From the NCBI GenBank assembly GCA_041164265.1, contig JBEAPR010000081.1:62001-126000 (forward strand): a stretch of 64,000 nt of DNA. The letters are read 5' to 3'. Each line of letters begins with the position of its first letter. Positions within the stretch are counted from its first letter, which is position 1. Positions 50,134 through 58,235 of the stretch are shown piece after piece. This DNA is from CALAZP01 sp041164265. Its GTDB lineage: Bacteria; Bacteroidota; Bacteroidia; Chitinophagales; Saprospiraceae. A program made the translations under genes and the position numbers. The notes below the pieces were generated by a model. It was not told the origin of the DNA, made no database searches, and worked only from the letters and a program-made list of their open reading frames with translations.

Positions 50134-50419
50134 TTTCTTCATGCCATATCCGCTGGCAATTTCAGCTCACAGGATAAGGCCATACATTATTTAATGAAGC
50201 AGCAACAATCAATACCGCTAAATCAAAAAAATACCCGCTGTTATCACTACTTGAAAATCACTAGATAATTAAAGCAAATGTTGCATAAAGAGATATCCCT
50301 GCATAGAAGGAATACCCCTTTTTATAAAAAATTAGAATAATATAATTGGGATTTAGAAAAATGGAATTCCAAATAAAACAGTATTATGTATGCCAAACTT
50401 CATTTCAGTTTGAATGATT
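50134..50419. other. Longest intergenic gap; no gene recognised
   Basis: These 286 AT-rich bases lie between the converging polymerase-like and M3 peptidase genes. I see only frames shorter than 30 codons with no start-site support, no strong hairpin and no repeat. On the minus strand a broken hydrophobic reading (around 50290-50160) might be the remnant of a lost membrane protein, but this is too weak to call. Confidence 0.4.
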
Positions 50420-52117
50420 TTAAAACAAATCTCGTTCCTTGTCAGTCAACCATTTTCTTAAATAACCAACCACATTGTCAAAAGACCCCTCTTCAAAAGG
50501 CGATTCCAAACCGGCTTGCCTAACTATTTCCAAAAAAGAAACCCTGCCGCCTAAAGAACAAATATTCACATAGTTTTTCCAGGCCTTTTCGTGATCATCA
50601 ACATTCATTCTCCAAAATTGAAAAGCACATATCTGAGCTAAAGCGTAATCTATATAGTAAAAGGGGACAGAAAACAAATGGGTTTGTCTCATCCAAAATG
50701 TTCCCTTTTCAAGAAATCTATGGTTATCGTATTGACGATGAGGCAAATATTTTTGCTCTATGGCTCTCCATGCTTGATATCGGTCCTCTATTGTACAATC
50801 CGGGTGAGAATAAACAAAGTGCTGGAACTCATCTATCGCTGCCCCATAAGGCAGAAATTTGATTGCATTAGCAATGTGCCCGTACTGATATTGAATAGCT
50901 TTTTCTCCAAAAAATAAAGACATCCAAGGCATAGTAAAAAGTTCCATACTCATAGAGTGTATTTCACATGCCTCATAAGTCGGCCAAATATACTCGCTGA
51001 TTTTTGCGTTACCGCTTTTGTAAACCTGAAAAGCATGCCCAGCTTCATGGGTCAAGACATCCATGTCCCCACTAGTTCCATTAAAATTGGAGAAAATAAA
51101 AGGGACTTTTTCTTTTTCAATAAACGTACAATACCCCCCCGTTGCTTTGCCAGGGCGACTTTTTAAATCCATCAACCCTTGATTTTTCATCATCTGAAAA
51201 AACCCATGGGTCTCCGGGGAGAGTTCAAAATACATTTTCTCTGCCTGCTCTACTATCCAATCTTCATCTCCAAGTGGTGATGGATTACCCTCCTCAAATT
51301 GAAAGCTCTCATCGTAAAACTGTAGCGATTCTAAACCTAGTCTTTGCCTTTGTTTTTCATATATTTCCGAAGCTATTGGGACTATTTTCAACCTGATGAA
51401 CTCTCTAAATCTCTCAACATCCTGGGCGTTATAATCGGATCTAAGCATCCTTTGATACCCTAGTTCTACATAATTATTAAACCCTAATTTTTGAGCAGTA
51501 TTATGCCTGACTTTGACCAATTGATCAAAAATGGAGGCCACCTTTTCCTCTTGCTTTTCAAAAAAATTCCATTTGGCAAAAGTTGCTGCCTTTCTTTCCG
51601 TTCTATCTTTACTGACCTCGTATTTCTGTATGGTAGATAGATTCAAATTCTCCCCATTAAAATCAATCTCTGCAGAAGCCTGTAATTTTACATAATCCGA
51701 CACCAGTTTGTTTTCTTCTTGCATATCCGGAACAATAGAAGGATCAAAGGTTTTAATCGCCGATGCAGCAATTACCATTAATTGACTACCAAAATGATCC
51801 ACAATAGTCTGGTTAAAAGGAGAATTTAAAATTTTTTGATAAAAAGTATGATCCAGATTTGCCAAACTAGGCCCCGTAATATCGAAATGCTTTTGTTCCT
51901 CCTCATAAAAAGAATCCTTTGTATCAACAGTATGCCTAATATGGCATAGGGTCCTCATAGAGCTGTACTTCTTGCGGTGTTCATTGATTTTCAAAATGAC
52001 CGCAGCCTGCTTTTCACCTGTATCTGCAGAATCAAATTCTGTTAATAATTCTTGATATCGAGCTGCAAAATCATCGCTATTAGGTCTTTGGTAAATAAAA
52101 TCTTTAAAGTTATTCAT
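50420..52117 (-). CDS. M3-family oligoendopeptidase F-like metallopeptidase
   Basis: A 565-residue cytoplasmic zinc peptidase that trims oligopeptides. The zinc site HEAGH is in MDVLTHEAGHAFQVYKS (near residue 355), and the third ligand glutamate is in ACEIHSMSMELFTMPW. Further conserved parts are GYCTFIEKEKVPFIFSNFNG before the zinc site and DHYQ-like YIDYALAQICAFQFW near the end. No signal peptide is visible. It stands alone, divergent from uppS, with a TATTTTCG near-match promoter box upstream. It shares no obvious function with the neighbouring polysaccharide genes. Confidence 0.92.
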   Translation of the reverse strand: MNNFKDFIYQRPNSDDFAARYQELLTEFDSADTGEKQAAVILKINEHRKKYSSMRTLCHIRHTVDTKDSFYEEEQKHFDITGPSLANLDHTFYQKILNSPFNQTIVDHFGSQLMVIAASAIKTFDPSIVPDMQEENKLVSDYVKLQASAEIDFNGENLNLSTIQKYEVSKDRTERKAATFAKWNFFEKQEEKVASIFDQLVKVRHNTAQKLGFNNYVELGYQRMLRSDYNAQDVERFREFIRLKIVPIASEIYEKQRQRLGLESLQFYDESFQFEEGNPSPLGDEDWIVEQAEKMYFELSPETHGFFQMMKNQGLMDLKSRPGKATGGYCTFIEKEKVPFIFSNFNGTSGDMDVLTHEAGHAFQVYKSGNAKISEYIWPTYEACEIHSMSMELFTMPWMSLFFGEKAIQYQYGHIANAIKFLPYGAAIDEFQHFVYSHPDCTIEDRYQAWRAIEQKYLPHRQYDNHRFLEKGTFWMRQTHLFSVPFYYIDYALAQICAFQFWRMNVDDHEKAWKNYVNICSLGGRVSFLEIVRQAGLESPFEEGSFDNVVGYLRKWLTDKERDLF

Positions 52118-52190
52118 CTGTTATTTTTGTGGCACGAAAATACTATGGTTTAATTTGCCAGTCAATGTCGGGCAAAACCATTAGTTTTCT

Positions 52191-52198
52191 TAATTTTG
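52191..52198 (+). promoter_or_regulatory. Putative -7 promoter element (TAATTTTG) for uppS
   Basis: An exact TAnnTTTG match, 74 bases before the ATG at 52273. It lies downstream of the first possible GTG start, which argues for the later start. Confidence 0.5.
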
Positions 52199-52272
52199 TT
52201 GGAATTTTTGGAAAATCATTTTGCCGAATCAACTCAACATGCTTCGGTACAATAAATTCACCGAATGGGATT

Positions 52273-53022
52273 ATGAATCAGGAGCTGAAGTCAAAAATTG
52301 ATTTTACTAATTTGCCTCGACACATTGCCGTGATTATGGACGGCAATGGAAGATGGGCTAAATCGCAAGGTAAACCAAGAGTATTTGGTCATAAAAATGG
52401 CGTTAAGGCTGTTCGAGACACCACAGAAGCTGCTGCTGAATTGGGTATTGAATTCCTGACGTTGTATGCTTTTTCTACGGAAAATTGGTCAAGGCCTAAA
52501 ATGGAAGTAAATGCTTTGATGTCGCTGCTCGTGGAGACCCTTCACAATGAAATTCAGACACTCCACAAAAATAATATTAAACTCAGGACTATTGGAGCTA
52601 TCGAAAATATGCCTGAAAAGACTTATAAAGCACTATTAGATGGAGTAGAATCTACCTCCCATAATACTGGAATGACCCTTACCCTAGCCTTAAATTATAG
52701 TTCACGCTGGGAAATAACTAAAGCGCTTCAAACCATTTCTCAAAAAATTCAAAATGGTCAATTGTTTCCATCAGATTTATCTGAAGAATTAATCAGTAGC
52801 ACATTGGAAACACGCGATTTACCAGACCCGGAATTACTCATTAGAACCAGTGGAGAATACAGAGTTAGTAATTTCATGTTGTGGCAGCTAGCTTATACTG
52901 AATTATATTTTTCCCCCGTATTTTGGCCTGATTTTGGAAAGACAGACCTTTGCAATGCTATCATTGATTATCAAAAAAGAGAACGCCGATTTGGAAAGAT
53001 AAGTGAACAAATACCCTCATAA
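52273..53022 (+). CDS. uppS: Undecaprenyl diphosphate synthase
   Basis: Condenses isopentenyl units onto farnesyl diphosphate to form the C55 lipid carrier for peptidoglycan and surface polysaccharide. The frame is open from a GTG at 52129, but the first 48 residues are atypical. The conserved core PRHIAVIMDGNGRWAKSQGKPR begins only at the ATG at 52273, giving 249 residues, the usual size. Other motifs are FLTLYAFSTENWSRP, the substrate-binding ALNYSSRWEI and PDPELLIRTSGEYRVSNFMLWQLAYTELYF. Placement directly before bamA is common in Bacteroidota. Confidence 0.96.
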   Translation: MNQELKSKIDFTNLPRHIAVIMDGNGRWAKSQGKPRVFGHKNGVKAVRDTTEAAAELGIEFLTLYAFSTENWSRPKMEVNALMSLLVETLHNEIQTLHKNNIKLRTIGAIENMPEKTYKALLDGVESTSHNTGMTLTLALNYSSRWEITKALQTISQKIQNGQLFPSDLSEELISSTLETRDLPDPELLIRTSGEYRVSNFMLWQLAYTELYFSPVFWPDFGKTDLCNAIIDYQKRERRFGKISEQIPS

Positions 53023-53073
53023 ATAAACTTATTGGGCATCAATCATCGTTTTTAGAAGAATAAAAAAATTATA

Positions 53074-55656
53074 ATGTTTAAACCGTTCCAAGCTTACCAT
53101 ACACTTTTTACAGGGGTTTTTTCAATGGTTACCCTCCTAGGCTTAATGGTTTTAGCACAACCTGTTTACGGCCAAACCGAAACCATTGAACCGGAAATTA
53201 TTGATTATGAACTTCCTAAAGATTACGAAATAGGCGGAGTTTCTGTTTCTGGAGCAGACTTTAGCGATGAAAATGCAATCATCAGTATTTCAGGTCTTGC
53301 TGTTGGCGATAAAGTTAGAATTCCAGGACCAAAAATTCAACAAGGTTTAAAAGCCCTTTGGAAATTACGGTTGTTTACCGATGTCCAAATCATCCAAGAA
53401 AAAGTAGAAGGTGAATTGGTATTCCTCACTATCAAAGTGGAAGAAAGACCTCGACTCTCCAAACATACTTTTGTTGGCGTAAAAAAGGGGATGCATGAAG
53501 ATCTCAATACAGAAGTAGATCGTTTTTTACTTAAAGGAGGAATTGTTACCGAAAATGTGAAAACCAATGCCTCTGAAGCAATCCAAAATTTTCTAGTTGG
53601 CAAGGGTTTCCTCAATGCAACTGTGTCTGCCCGAGAGGAAACAGATACCTCTAGATTAAATTCTGTTCAGCTATTTTTTGATATCGACAGAGGAGATAAG
53701 GTAAAAATTCATGATATTATATTCGAAGGCAACGAAATGGTTAAAGCTTCCAAACTGAGAAATCAGTTAGAAGAAACCAAAAGAAAAAGAAAAGTCCTCT
53801 CCCCATCTAAGTTTATCGAAAAAAATTACAAAGAAGATAAGGTTAACTTAATAGCCTACTACAATAAGCTGGGATATAGAGATGCCAAAATCATTAGTGA
53901 TAGTGTCTGGAGAAATGATGATGGACTTGTCATGATAAAAATTAATTTGGATGAGGGAAACCAGTATTATTACCGAAATATAACTTGGAAGGGAAATTCT
54001 ATTTATGAAGCCAAAATACTTGAAGAGGTGTTGGGCATAAAAAAAGGAGACATCTACAACCAAGAAGAGCTACAAACTCGTTTGCAATTTAGTCAAGACG
54101 GGAGAGATATTAGCACCCTGTATATGGACTATGGATACCTCTTCTTCAGTGTTGATCCAATTGAAATAGCCATAGTAGAAGATTCTGTAGATATTGAAAT
54201 CAGAATTTTCGAAGGCCCTCAGGCCACTATTGATAAAGTTGGAATTGCTGGAAATGATAGGACCCATGAACATGTTATTCGCAGGGAACTCCGCACTCGT
54301 CCAGCAGAAAAATTTAGCCGTTCCGATATCATCCGATCTCAAAGAGAAATTATTAACCTAAATTATTTCAACCAAGAAAACTTAGATATTAATACACCCG
54401 TTAATGCAGATCGAGGTACTGTAGATATCGAATATACCGTTGAAGAAAAACAATCTGATCAGTTAGAACTTTCAGCTGGATGGGGTGGAAATAGACAAGT
54501 GATTGGAACATTAGGGGTCTCTTTTACCAATTTTTCTCTGAGAAATATCTTCAAAAAAGAAGCTTGGCATCCTCTGCCTATGGGAGATGGACAGCGGTTC
54601 TCTATCAGAGCTCAAACCAATGGGGATTTCTATCAATCCTATAACGTATCCCTTACAGAACCTTGGCTAGGTGGGAAAAAACCTAATTCGTTTACCACCG
54701 CTGGGTTTTTAAACAGATTTGCTTTTGGCAATAGGAACAGCATTGATTATCAAAGTTTTAGTATCAAACAAATTTCCATCAGTTTGGGAACCCGCCTGAA
54801 ATGGCCAGATGATAATTTCATCTCCAGTACGGCCATTAATATTCAGACTCTCAGCCTTAACAATTGGCTTAGGGGATTATTTAGAGCAGACGACGGCTCT
54901 TTGGTTTCTAACGGAAATTATAATAATTTTAGCATCAAACAAACGATAGCTAGGTCAACCGTTAATGACCCTATCTTCCCTAAGGAAGGGTCATCCATCT
55001 CTCTATCTTTACAAATTACTCCCCCCTACTCATTAATCAATAGGCTATTATCAGATAGCCCAAAAGATTATTCAGAAATGGGGGCTAATGAAAAATACAA
55101 ATTCCTGGAATACCACAAATGGCGTTTCGATGCTGACTGGTATACCACCATTGTTGGAAAATTAGTCCTAAAGGCACAAGCAAAAATTGGTATTCTGGGC
55201 GCATTTAACAGCGATATTGGAACTGCGCCTTTTGAAAGGTTTCAATTGGGTGGAGACGGAATCAACAACCAACAATTTGGTTTTGCTGGTGTCGACATCA
55301 TCTCTTTACGCGGTTATGACGTCAATGACCTGCCCGCTAATGTGGATCCAGCAGGTGGAAATTCCTCAACCCCTGTATTCGATAAGTTTACCTTAGAACT
55401 CCGCTATCCTTTTTCACTTAATCCAACTTCAACCATTTTTGCAACCTTATTTGCACAAGGCGGAAATGCCTGGAGAACGATTGGTGAATTCAATCCATTT
55501 GAATTAAAAAGATCCGTAGGTATGGGATTGAGAGTATTCCTGCCCATGTTCGGTGTGCTCGGATTCGATTATGGAATCGGTTTCGACAAACCAGGCGATT
55601 TGCCGTTTAGTGAATTAGGTACGTTCAATATTGTCCTTGGTTTTGAACCCGAATAA
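53074..55656 (+). CDS. bamA: Outer-membrane protein assembly factor BamA
   Basis: Core insertase for outer-membrane beta-barrels. After a signal peptide (about 1-34, ending VYGQ) come five POTRA modules. They are marked by repeated blocks such as IGGVSVSGADFSDENAI, VKIHDIIFEGNEMVKASKLRNQL and NITWKGNSIYEAKILEEVLGI. From about residue 480 an Omp85 16-strand barrel follows, including the ELSAGWGG start and SLTEPWLGGKKPNSF. It also includes the lid-type motif FQLGGDGINNQQFGFAGVDIISLRGY. The end FSELGTFNIVLGFEPE fits a barrel C-terminus. Its 860 residues are normal. The gene is followed by a hairpin terminator that lies in the opposing small gene. Confidence 0.95.
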   Translation: MFKPFQAYHTLFTGVFSMVTLLGLMVLAQPVYGQTETIEPEIIDYELPKDYEIGGVSVSGADFSDENAIISISGLAVGDKVRIPGPKIQQGLKALWKLRLFTDVQIIQEKVEGELVFLTIKVEERPRLSKHTFVGVKKGMHEDLNTEVDRFLLKGGIVTENVKTNASEAIQNFLVGKGFLNATVSAREETDTSRLNSVQLFFDIDRGDKVKIHDIIFEGNEMVKASKLRNQLEETKRKRKVLSPSKFIEKNYKEDKVNLIAYYNKLGYRDAKIISDSVWRNDDGLVMIKINLDEGNQYYYRNITWKGNSIYEAKILEEVLGIKKGDIYNQEELQTRLQFSQDGRDISTLYMDYGYLFFSVDPIEIAIVEDSVDIEIRIFEGPQATIDKVGIAGNDRTHEHVIRRELRTRPAEKFSRSDIIRSQREIINLNYFNQENLDINTPVNADRGTVDIEYTVEEKQSDQLELSAGWGGNRQVIGTLGVSFTNFSLRNIFKKEAWHPLPMGDGQRFSIRAQTNGDFYQSYNVSLTEPWLGGKKPNSFTTAGFLNRFAFGNRNSIDYQSFSIKQISISLGTRLKWPDDNFISSTAINIQTLSLNNWLRGLFRADDGSLVSNGNYNNFSIKQTIARSTVNDPIFPKEGSSISLSLQITPPYSLINRLLSDSPKDYSEMGANEKYKFLEYHKWRFDADWYTTIVGKLVLKAQAKIGILGAFNSDIGTAPFERFQLGGDGINNQQFGFAGVDIISLRGYDVNDLPANVDPAGGNSSTPVFDKFTLELRYPFSLNPTSTIFATLFAQGGNAWRTIGEFNPFELKRSVGMGLRVFLPMFGVLGFDYGIGFDKPGDLPFSELGTFNIVLGFEPE

Positions 55657-55659
55657 GGC

Positions 55660-55830
55660 TTAAAAATAAAACCACGTTTTTAACCAGGCATACCAACTAT
55701 GTCTGGTTTTAAACGCCAACACTAAAAAAGCCAAGCCTACAAATATTAAGGTAACTTTTAGGTTCCTTATACTATTTGCTCTCCTTTCCCGCATACTTTT
55801 GTACGCCCGCTTTCTACTTTGATATCCCAC
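55660..55830 (-). CDS. Small single-pass membrane protein, 56 residues
   Basis: An open frame starting at a GTG at 55830, ten bases after the rsgA stop, with AAAG just before it. An internal ATG at 55794 would give 44 residues. The product has a very basic N-terminus (GYQSRKRAYKSMRERRANS), one hydrophobic helix (VTLIFVGLAFLVLAF) and a short aromatic tail (HSWYAWLKTWFYF). The predicted topology is cytoplasmic N-terminus, single membrane pass. No family was recognised with certainty. It ends three bases from the bamA stop, tail to tail, and its last codons contain the bamA hairpin. Its organised composition and operon spacing support it, but comparison with related genomes is needed. Confidence 0.55.
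   Translation of the reverse strand: MGYQSRKRAYKSMRERRANSIRNLKVTLIFVGLAFLVLAFKTRHSWYAWLKTWFYF
55682..55708 (+). terminator. Hairpin terminator candidate after bamA, inside the opposing small gene
   Basis: AACCAGGCATA pairs with TATGTCTGGTT (11 pairs including one G-T wobble) around a 5-base loop. T-rich sequence follows on the plus strand, which fits termination of bamA. On the minus strand the same bases encode part of the small membrane protein tail. Confidence 0.65.
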
Positions 55831-55840
55831 CTTTATAAAT

Positions 55841-56800
55841 TTAGTAATCTTTATGCCTTTCCCAGTAATTCTGATCCTCCACTTCTTCTAACAAAGTTAA
55901 ATAATTACCGTATCTCAGTGGGGATATTTCACCTTCCTCAACAGAAGCCTTAACCGCACACCCAGGCTCATTTCGATGCAAACAATTAGCTCTAAATTTA
56001 CATTCTTCCGACTTTTTAAAAATCTCCCTAAAATTATGCGCAACATCCGCCATTTCAAAATGAGAAAACGATAAACTCTTAATACCAGGAGTGTCAATAA
56101 TATACCCTCCTTCTTTTAAGGGATGCCTCTCGGCAAAAGTGGTGGTATGTTGACCCTTTCCTGAAAAATCTGATAATTCCTGTGTCCTTAATAATAGCTC
56201 GGGTTCTAATGAATTAACTAATGTCGATTTACCCACACCAGACTGCCCACTAATTAATGTCGTCTTTCCAATTAATAATGCTTTAATCTTGCCTATATCC
56301 TCAGCATTCTGAGCCGAAATTAACCTAGTAGTATATCCAATTTGGGTATAGATTTCTTCCAAATAACGGTAAGTATTAATCGCCTCCTCATCGTATAAAT
56401 CAGCCTTATTAAATACAATTATCGTAGGAATATCATAAGGTTCCGTCATCATTAAAAATCGATCAATAAATCCCTGCTTCAAATTGGGAGAAACTACAGT
56501 AACTACCACCATGGCCTGATCAATATTACTGGCCATTAAATGTAAATCGTGCTTTTTCCTTGGAGACTGCCTAATGACATAATTCCTCCTAGGCAAAACT
56601 TCGTATATCACCCCCGTCTTTTCTAACTCATTTTCTCTCTTAAATATCACCTCATCCCCCACAGCAACTGGATTGGTTAATTTGATGTCACCCATTCTAA
56701 ATTTTCCCACCATTCTGCATGACCATTCCCCCAGTTCTACAGACTCCACTTGATACCAACTACCCGTAGATTTGATTACCGTCCCTTTAATACTTTCCAC
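55841..56800 (-). CDS. rsgA: Small ribosomal subunit biogenesis GTPase RsgA
   Basis: A circularly permuted GTPase acting late in 30S subunit maturation. The N-terminal OB-fold begins SIKGTVIKSTGSWYQVE. The G-motifs occur in permuted order: G4 IIVFNKADLYDE, then G1 LISGQSGVGKSTLVNSL, G2 region GKGQHTTTFAE and G3 IIDTPGIKSLSF. The C-terminal zinc knuckle is CKFRANCLHRNEPGCAVK. The frame continues upstream to a TTG at 56902. A GTG at 56800 is preferred: it gives 319 residues and sits right before the conserved domain. An exact promoter box also lies inside the upstream part. The small membrane protein gene follows after ten bases. Confidence 0.95.
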   Translation of the reverse strand: MESIKGTVIKSTGSWYQVESVELGEWSCRMVGKFRMGDIKLTNPVAVGDEVIFKRENELEKTGVIYEVLPRRNYVIRQSPRKKHDLHLMASNIDQAMVVVTVVSPNLKQGFIDRFLMMTEPYDIPTIIVFNKADLYDEEAINTYRYLEEIYTQIGYTTRLISAQNAEDIGKIKALLIGKTTLISGQSGVGKSTLVNSLEPELLLRTQELSDFSGKGQHTTTFAERHPLKEGGYIIDTPGIKSLSFSHFEMADVAHNFREIFKKSEECKFRANCLHRNEPGCAVKASVEEGEISPLRYGNYLTLLEEVEDQNYWERHKDY

Positions 56801-56827
56801 TGCTATATTTTTTATTTGAATTCTATG

Positions 56828-56835
56828 CAAAGATA
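56828..56835 (-). promoter_or_regulatory. Putative -7 promoter element (TATCTTTG) for rsgA
   Basis: An exact TAnnTTTG match on the minus strand, 27 bases before the preferred GTG start of rsgA. A transcript starting here could not encode the longer upstream frame. Confidence 0.55.
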
Positions 56836-56913
56836 CAACCCATTGATTTTTATCATCATTTGATATTTTTCCATACTTTATTTTGTACCTTTTAACAAAC
56901 AAAACAAACGAAA

Positions 56914-58188
56914 ATGAAAAATAACCACTATCAAATTCTAATAGTTGGTGCTGGACCTGCAGGAATTACAGTTGCCTCTCAACTCAAGCTAAAAAATAAA
57001 AAATTAGATATTGCTTTGGTCGATCCCGCCGACAAACACTATTATCAAGCAGCATGGACCTTGGTTGGTGCGGGAACTTATAATTACAAAGACACCGAAA
57101 GAAATATGAAAGACCTTATTCCTCCAGGTGTGTCTTGGATACAAGAGCACATATCGGGAATGCAACCAGAGGAAAATCAAATTACCACAAGCGAGGGCAA
57201 TCAATATTCCTATGACTACCTAGTAGTTTGCCCAGGAATCCAATACGATCTAAATGCCATAGAAGGCCTGGAAGAAACTCTAGACAAAAATAATGTGTGT
57301 AGTAACTATACCAATAGCAAATACACCTGGGAGGTACTTCAAAATTTTAAAGGGGGAAACGCAATTTTTACCCAACCAGCTACTCCCATAAAATGTGGCG
57401 GAGCACCGCAAAAAATCATGTATTTAGCCGATGATTATTTTAAAAAATCTGGGGTAAAAAATAAAACGAACATCGCATTTGTCACACCAGGGTCTGTAAT
57501 TTTTGGAGTAGAAGATTTCAAAAAAACCTTAATGGAGGTAGTTGATCGAAAAAATATTGGTTTGTATTTTTTCCATAAAATCACCAAAATCGATACGGCT
57601 AATCAACTCCTTCACTACACCATTACCGCCAATGCCAATCAACCTGAAAAATTATTCCACCACCCTATCAACTCGTTGGGTTATTCCAAGGTAAGTGAAA
57701 CAGAAATTACCATACCCTATGATATGGTACATCTAGCTCCTCCTCAATCTGCTCCGGATTTTGTAAAAAATTCTTCCCTAGCTCATCAGGAAGGACCTAG
57801 TAAAGGTTGGGTTAACGTCAATATCAATACCTTGCAACACAATTCCTATCCCAATGTATTCTCTCTGGGAGATTCAGCAGCGCTTCCAACAGCAAAAACA
57901 GGAGCAGCAGTGCGTAAACAAGCCCCGGTTGTTGTAGAAAATTTGTTACATGTTATCAACCAAGAGGGGAATTTATCTGAAGCTTATAAAGGATACTCTT
58001 CCTGCCCACTAGTAACAGGTTACGGAAAAATGGTATTAGCAGAATTTGATTATGACAATAATCGAGATACCGATCCACTTATCGGTAAATTTGTAGACAC
58101 CGCAAAAGAAAACTGGAGCATGTGGATGCTTAAAAAATATGGACTACCATTTATGTATTGGAACTTAATGCTAAAGGGTAAAGCATAA
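56914..58188 (+). CDS. SQOR-like (type II) sulfide:quinone oxidoreductase homologue with one redox cysteine replaced
   Basis: A 424-residue flavoprotein with N-terminal FAD motif ILIVGAGPAGITVASQL. It closely resembles mitochondrial SQOR along its length: NVCSNYTNSKYTWEVLQNF, GNAIFTQPATPIKCGGAPQKIMYL, YPNVFSLGD and SSCPLVTGYGKMVLAEFDYD. Family enzymes oxidise sulfide to persulfide and reduce membrane quinone using a Cys-Cys pair. Here Cys161 (IKCGGAP) is kept but the partner position in GDCTNLPTSKTA-type sequences is Ser321 (GDSAALPTAKTG). Other cysteines are at 129 and 364. The activity is therefore uncertain. The gene is a single unit, divergent from rsgA, and ends at a hairpin shared with the opposing gene. 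Confidence 0.88.
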   Translation: MKNNHYQILIVGAGPAGITVASQLKLKNKKLDIALVDPADKHYYQAAWTLVGAGTYNYKDTERNMKDLIPPGVSWIQEHISGMQPEENQITTSEGNQYSYDYLVVCPGIQYDLNAIEGLEETLDKNNVCSNYTNSKYTWEVLQNFKGGNAIFTQPATPIKCGGAPQKIMYLADDYFKKSGVKNKTNIAFVTPGSVIFGVEDFKKTLMEVVDRKNIGLYFFHKITKIDTANQLLHYTITANANQPEKLFHHPINSLGYSKVSETEITIPYDMVHLAPPQSAPDFVKNSSLAHQEGPSKGWVNVNINTLQHNSYPNVFSLGDSAALPTAKTGAAVRKQAPVVVENLLHVINQEGNLSEAYKGYSSCPLVTGYGKMVLAEFDYDNNRDTDPLIGKFVDTAKENWSMWMLKKYGLPFMYWNLMLKGKA

Positions 58189-58196
58189 AACATTTA

Positions 58197-58235
58197 CATG
58201 GCTATCCTTTAGATTTCTTCAAATGGATAGCCATG
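58197..58235. terminator. Bidirectional hairpin terminator between SQOR-like and hydrolase genes
   Basis: CATGGCTATCC pairs perfectly with GGATAGCCATG (11 bp) across a 17-base loop. CTCTTTT follows on the plus strand. The right arm and loop lie in the last codons of the opposing beta-lactamase-fold gene. Confidence 0.65.

Noticed and set aside
50134..50419. Possible decayed membrane protein gene in the longest gap
   Set aside because: Only stop-interrupted hydrophobic stretches are visible, common in AT-rich DNA, and no homology can be argued by eye.
52129..52272. 48-residue N-terminal extension of uppS from a GTG
   Set aside because: It is not part of the conserved enzyme, and a TAATTTTG promoter box lies inside it.
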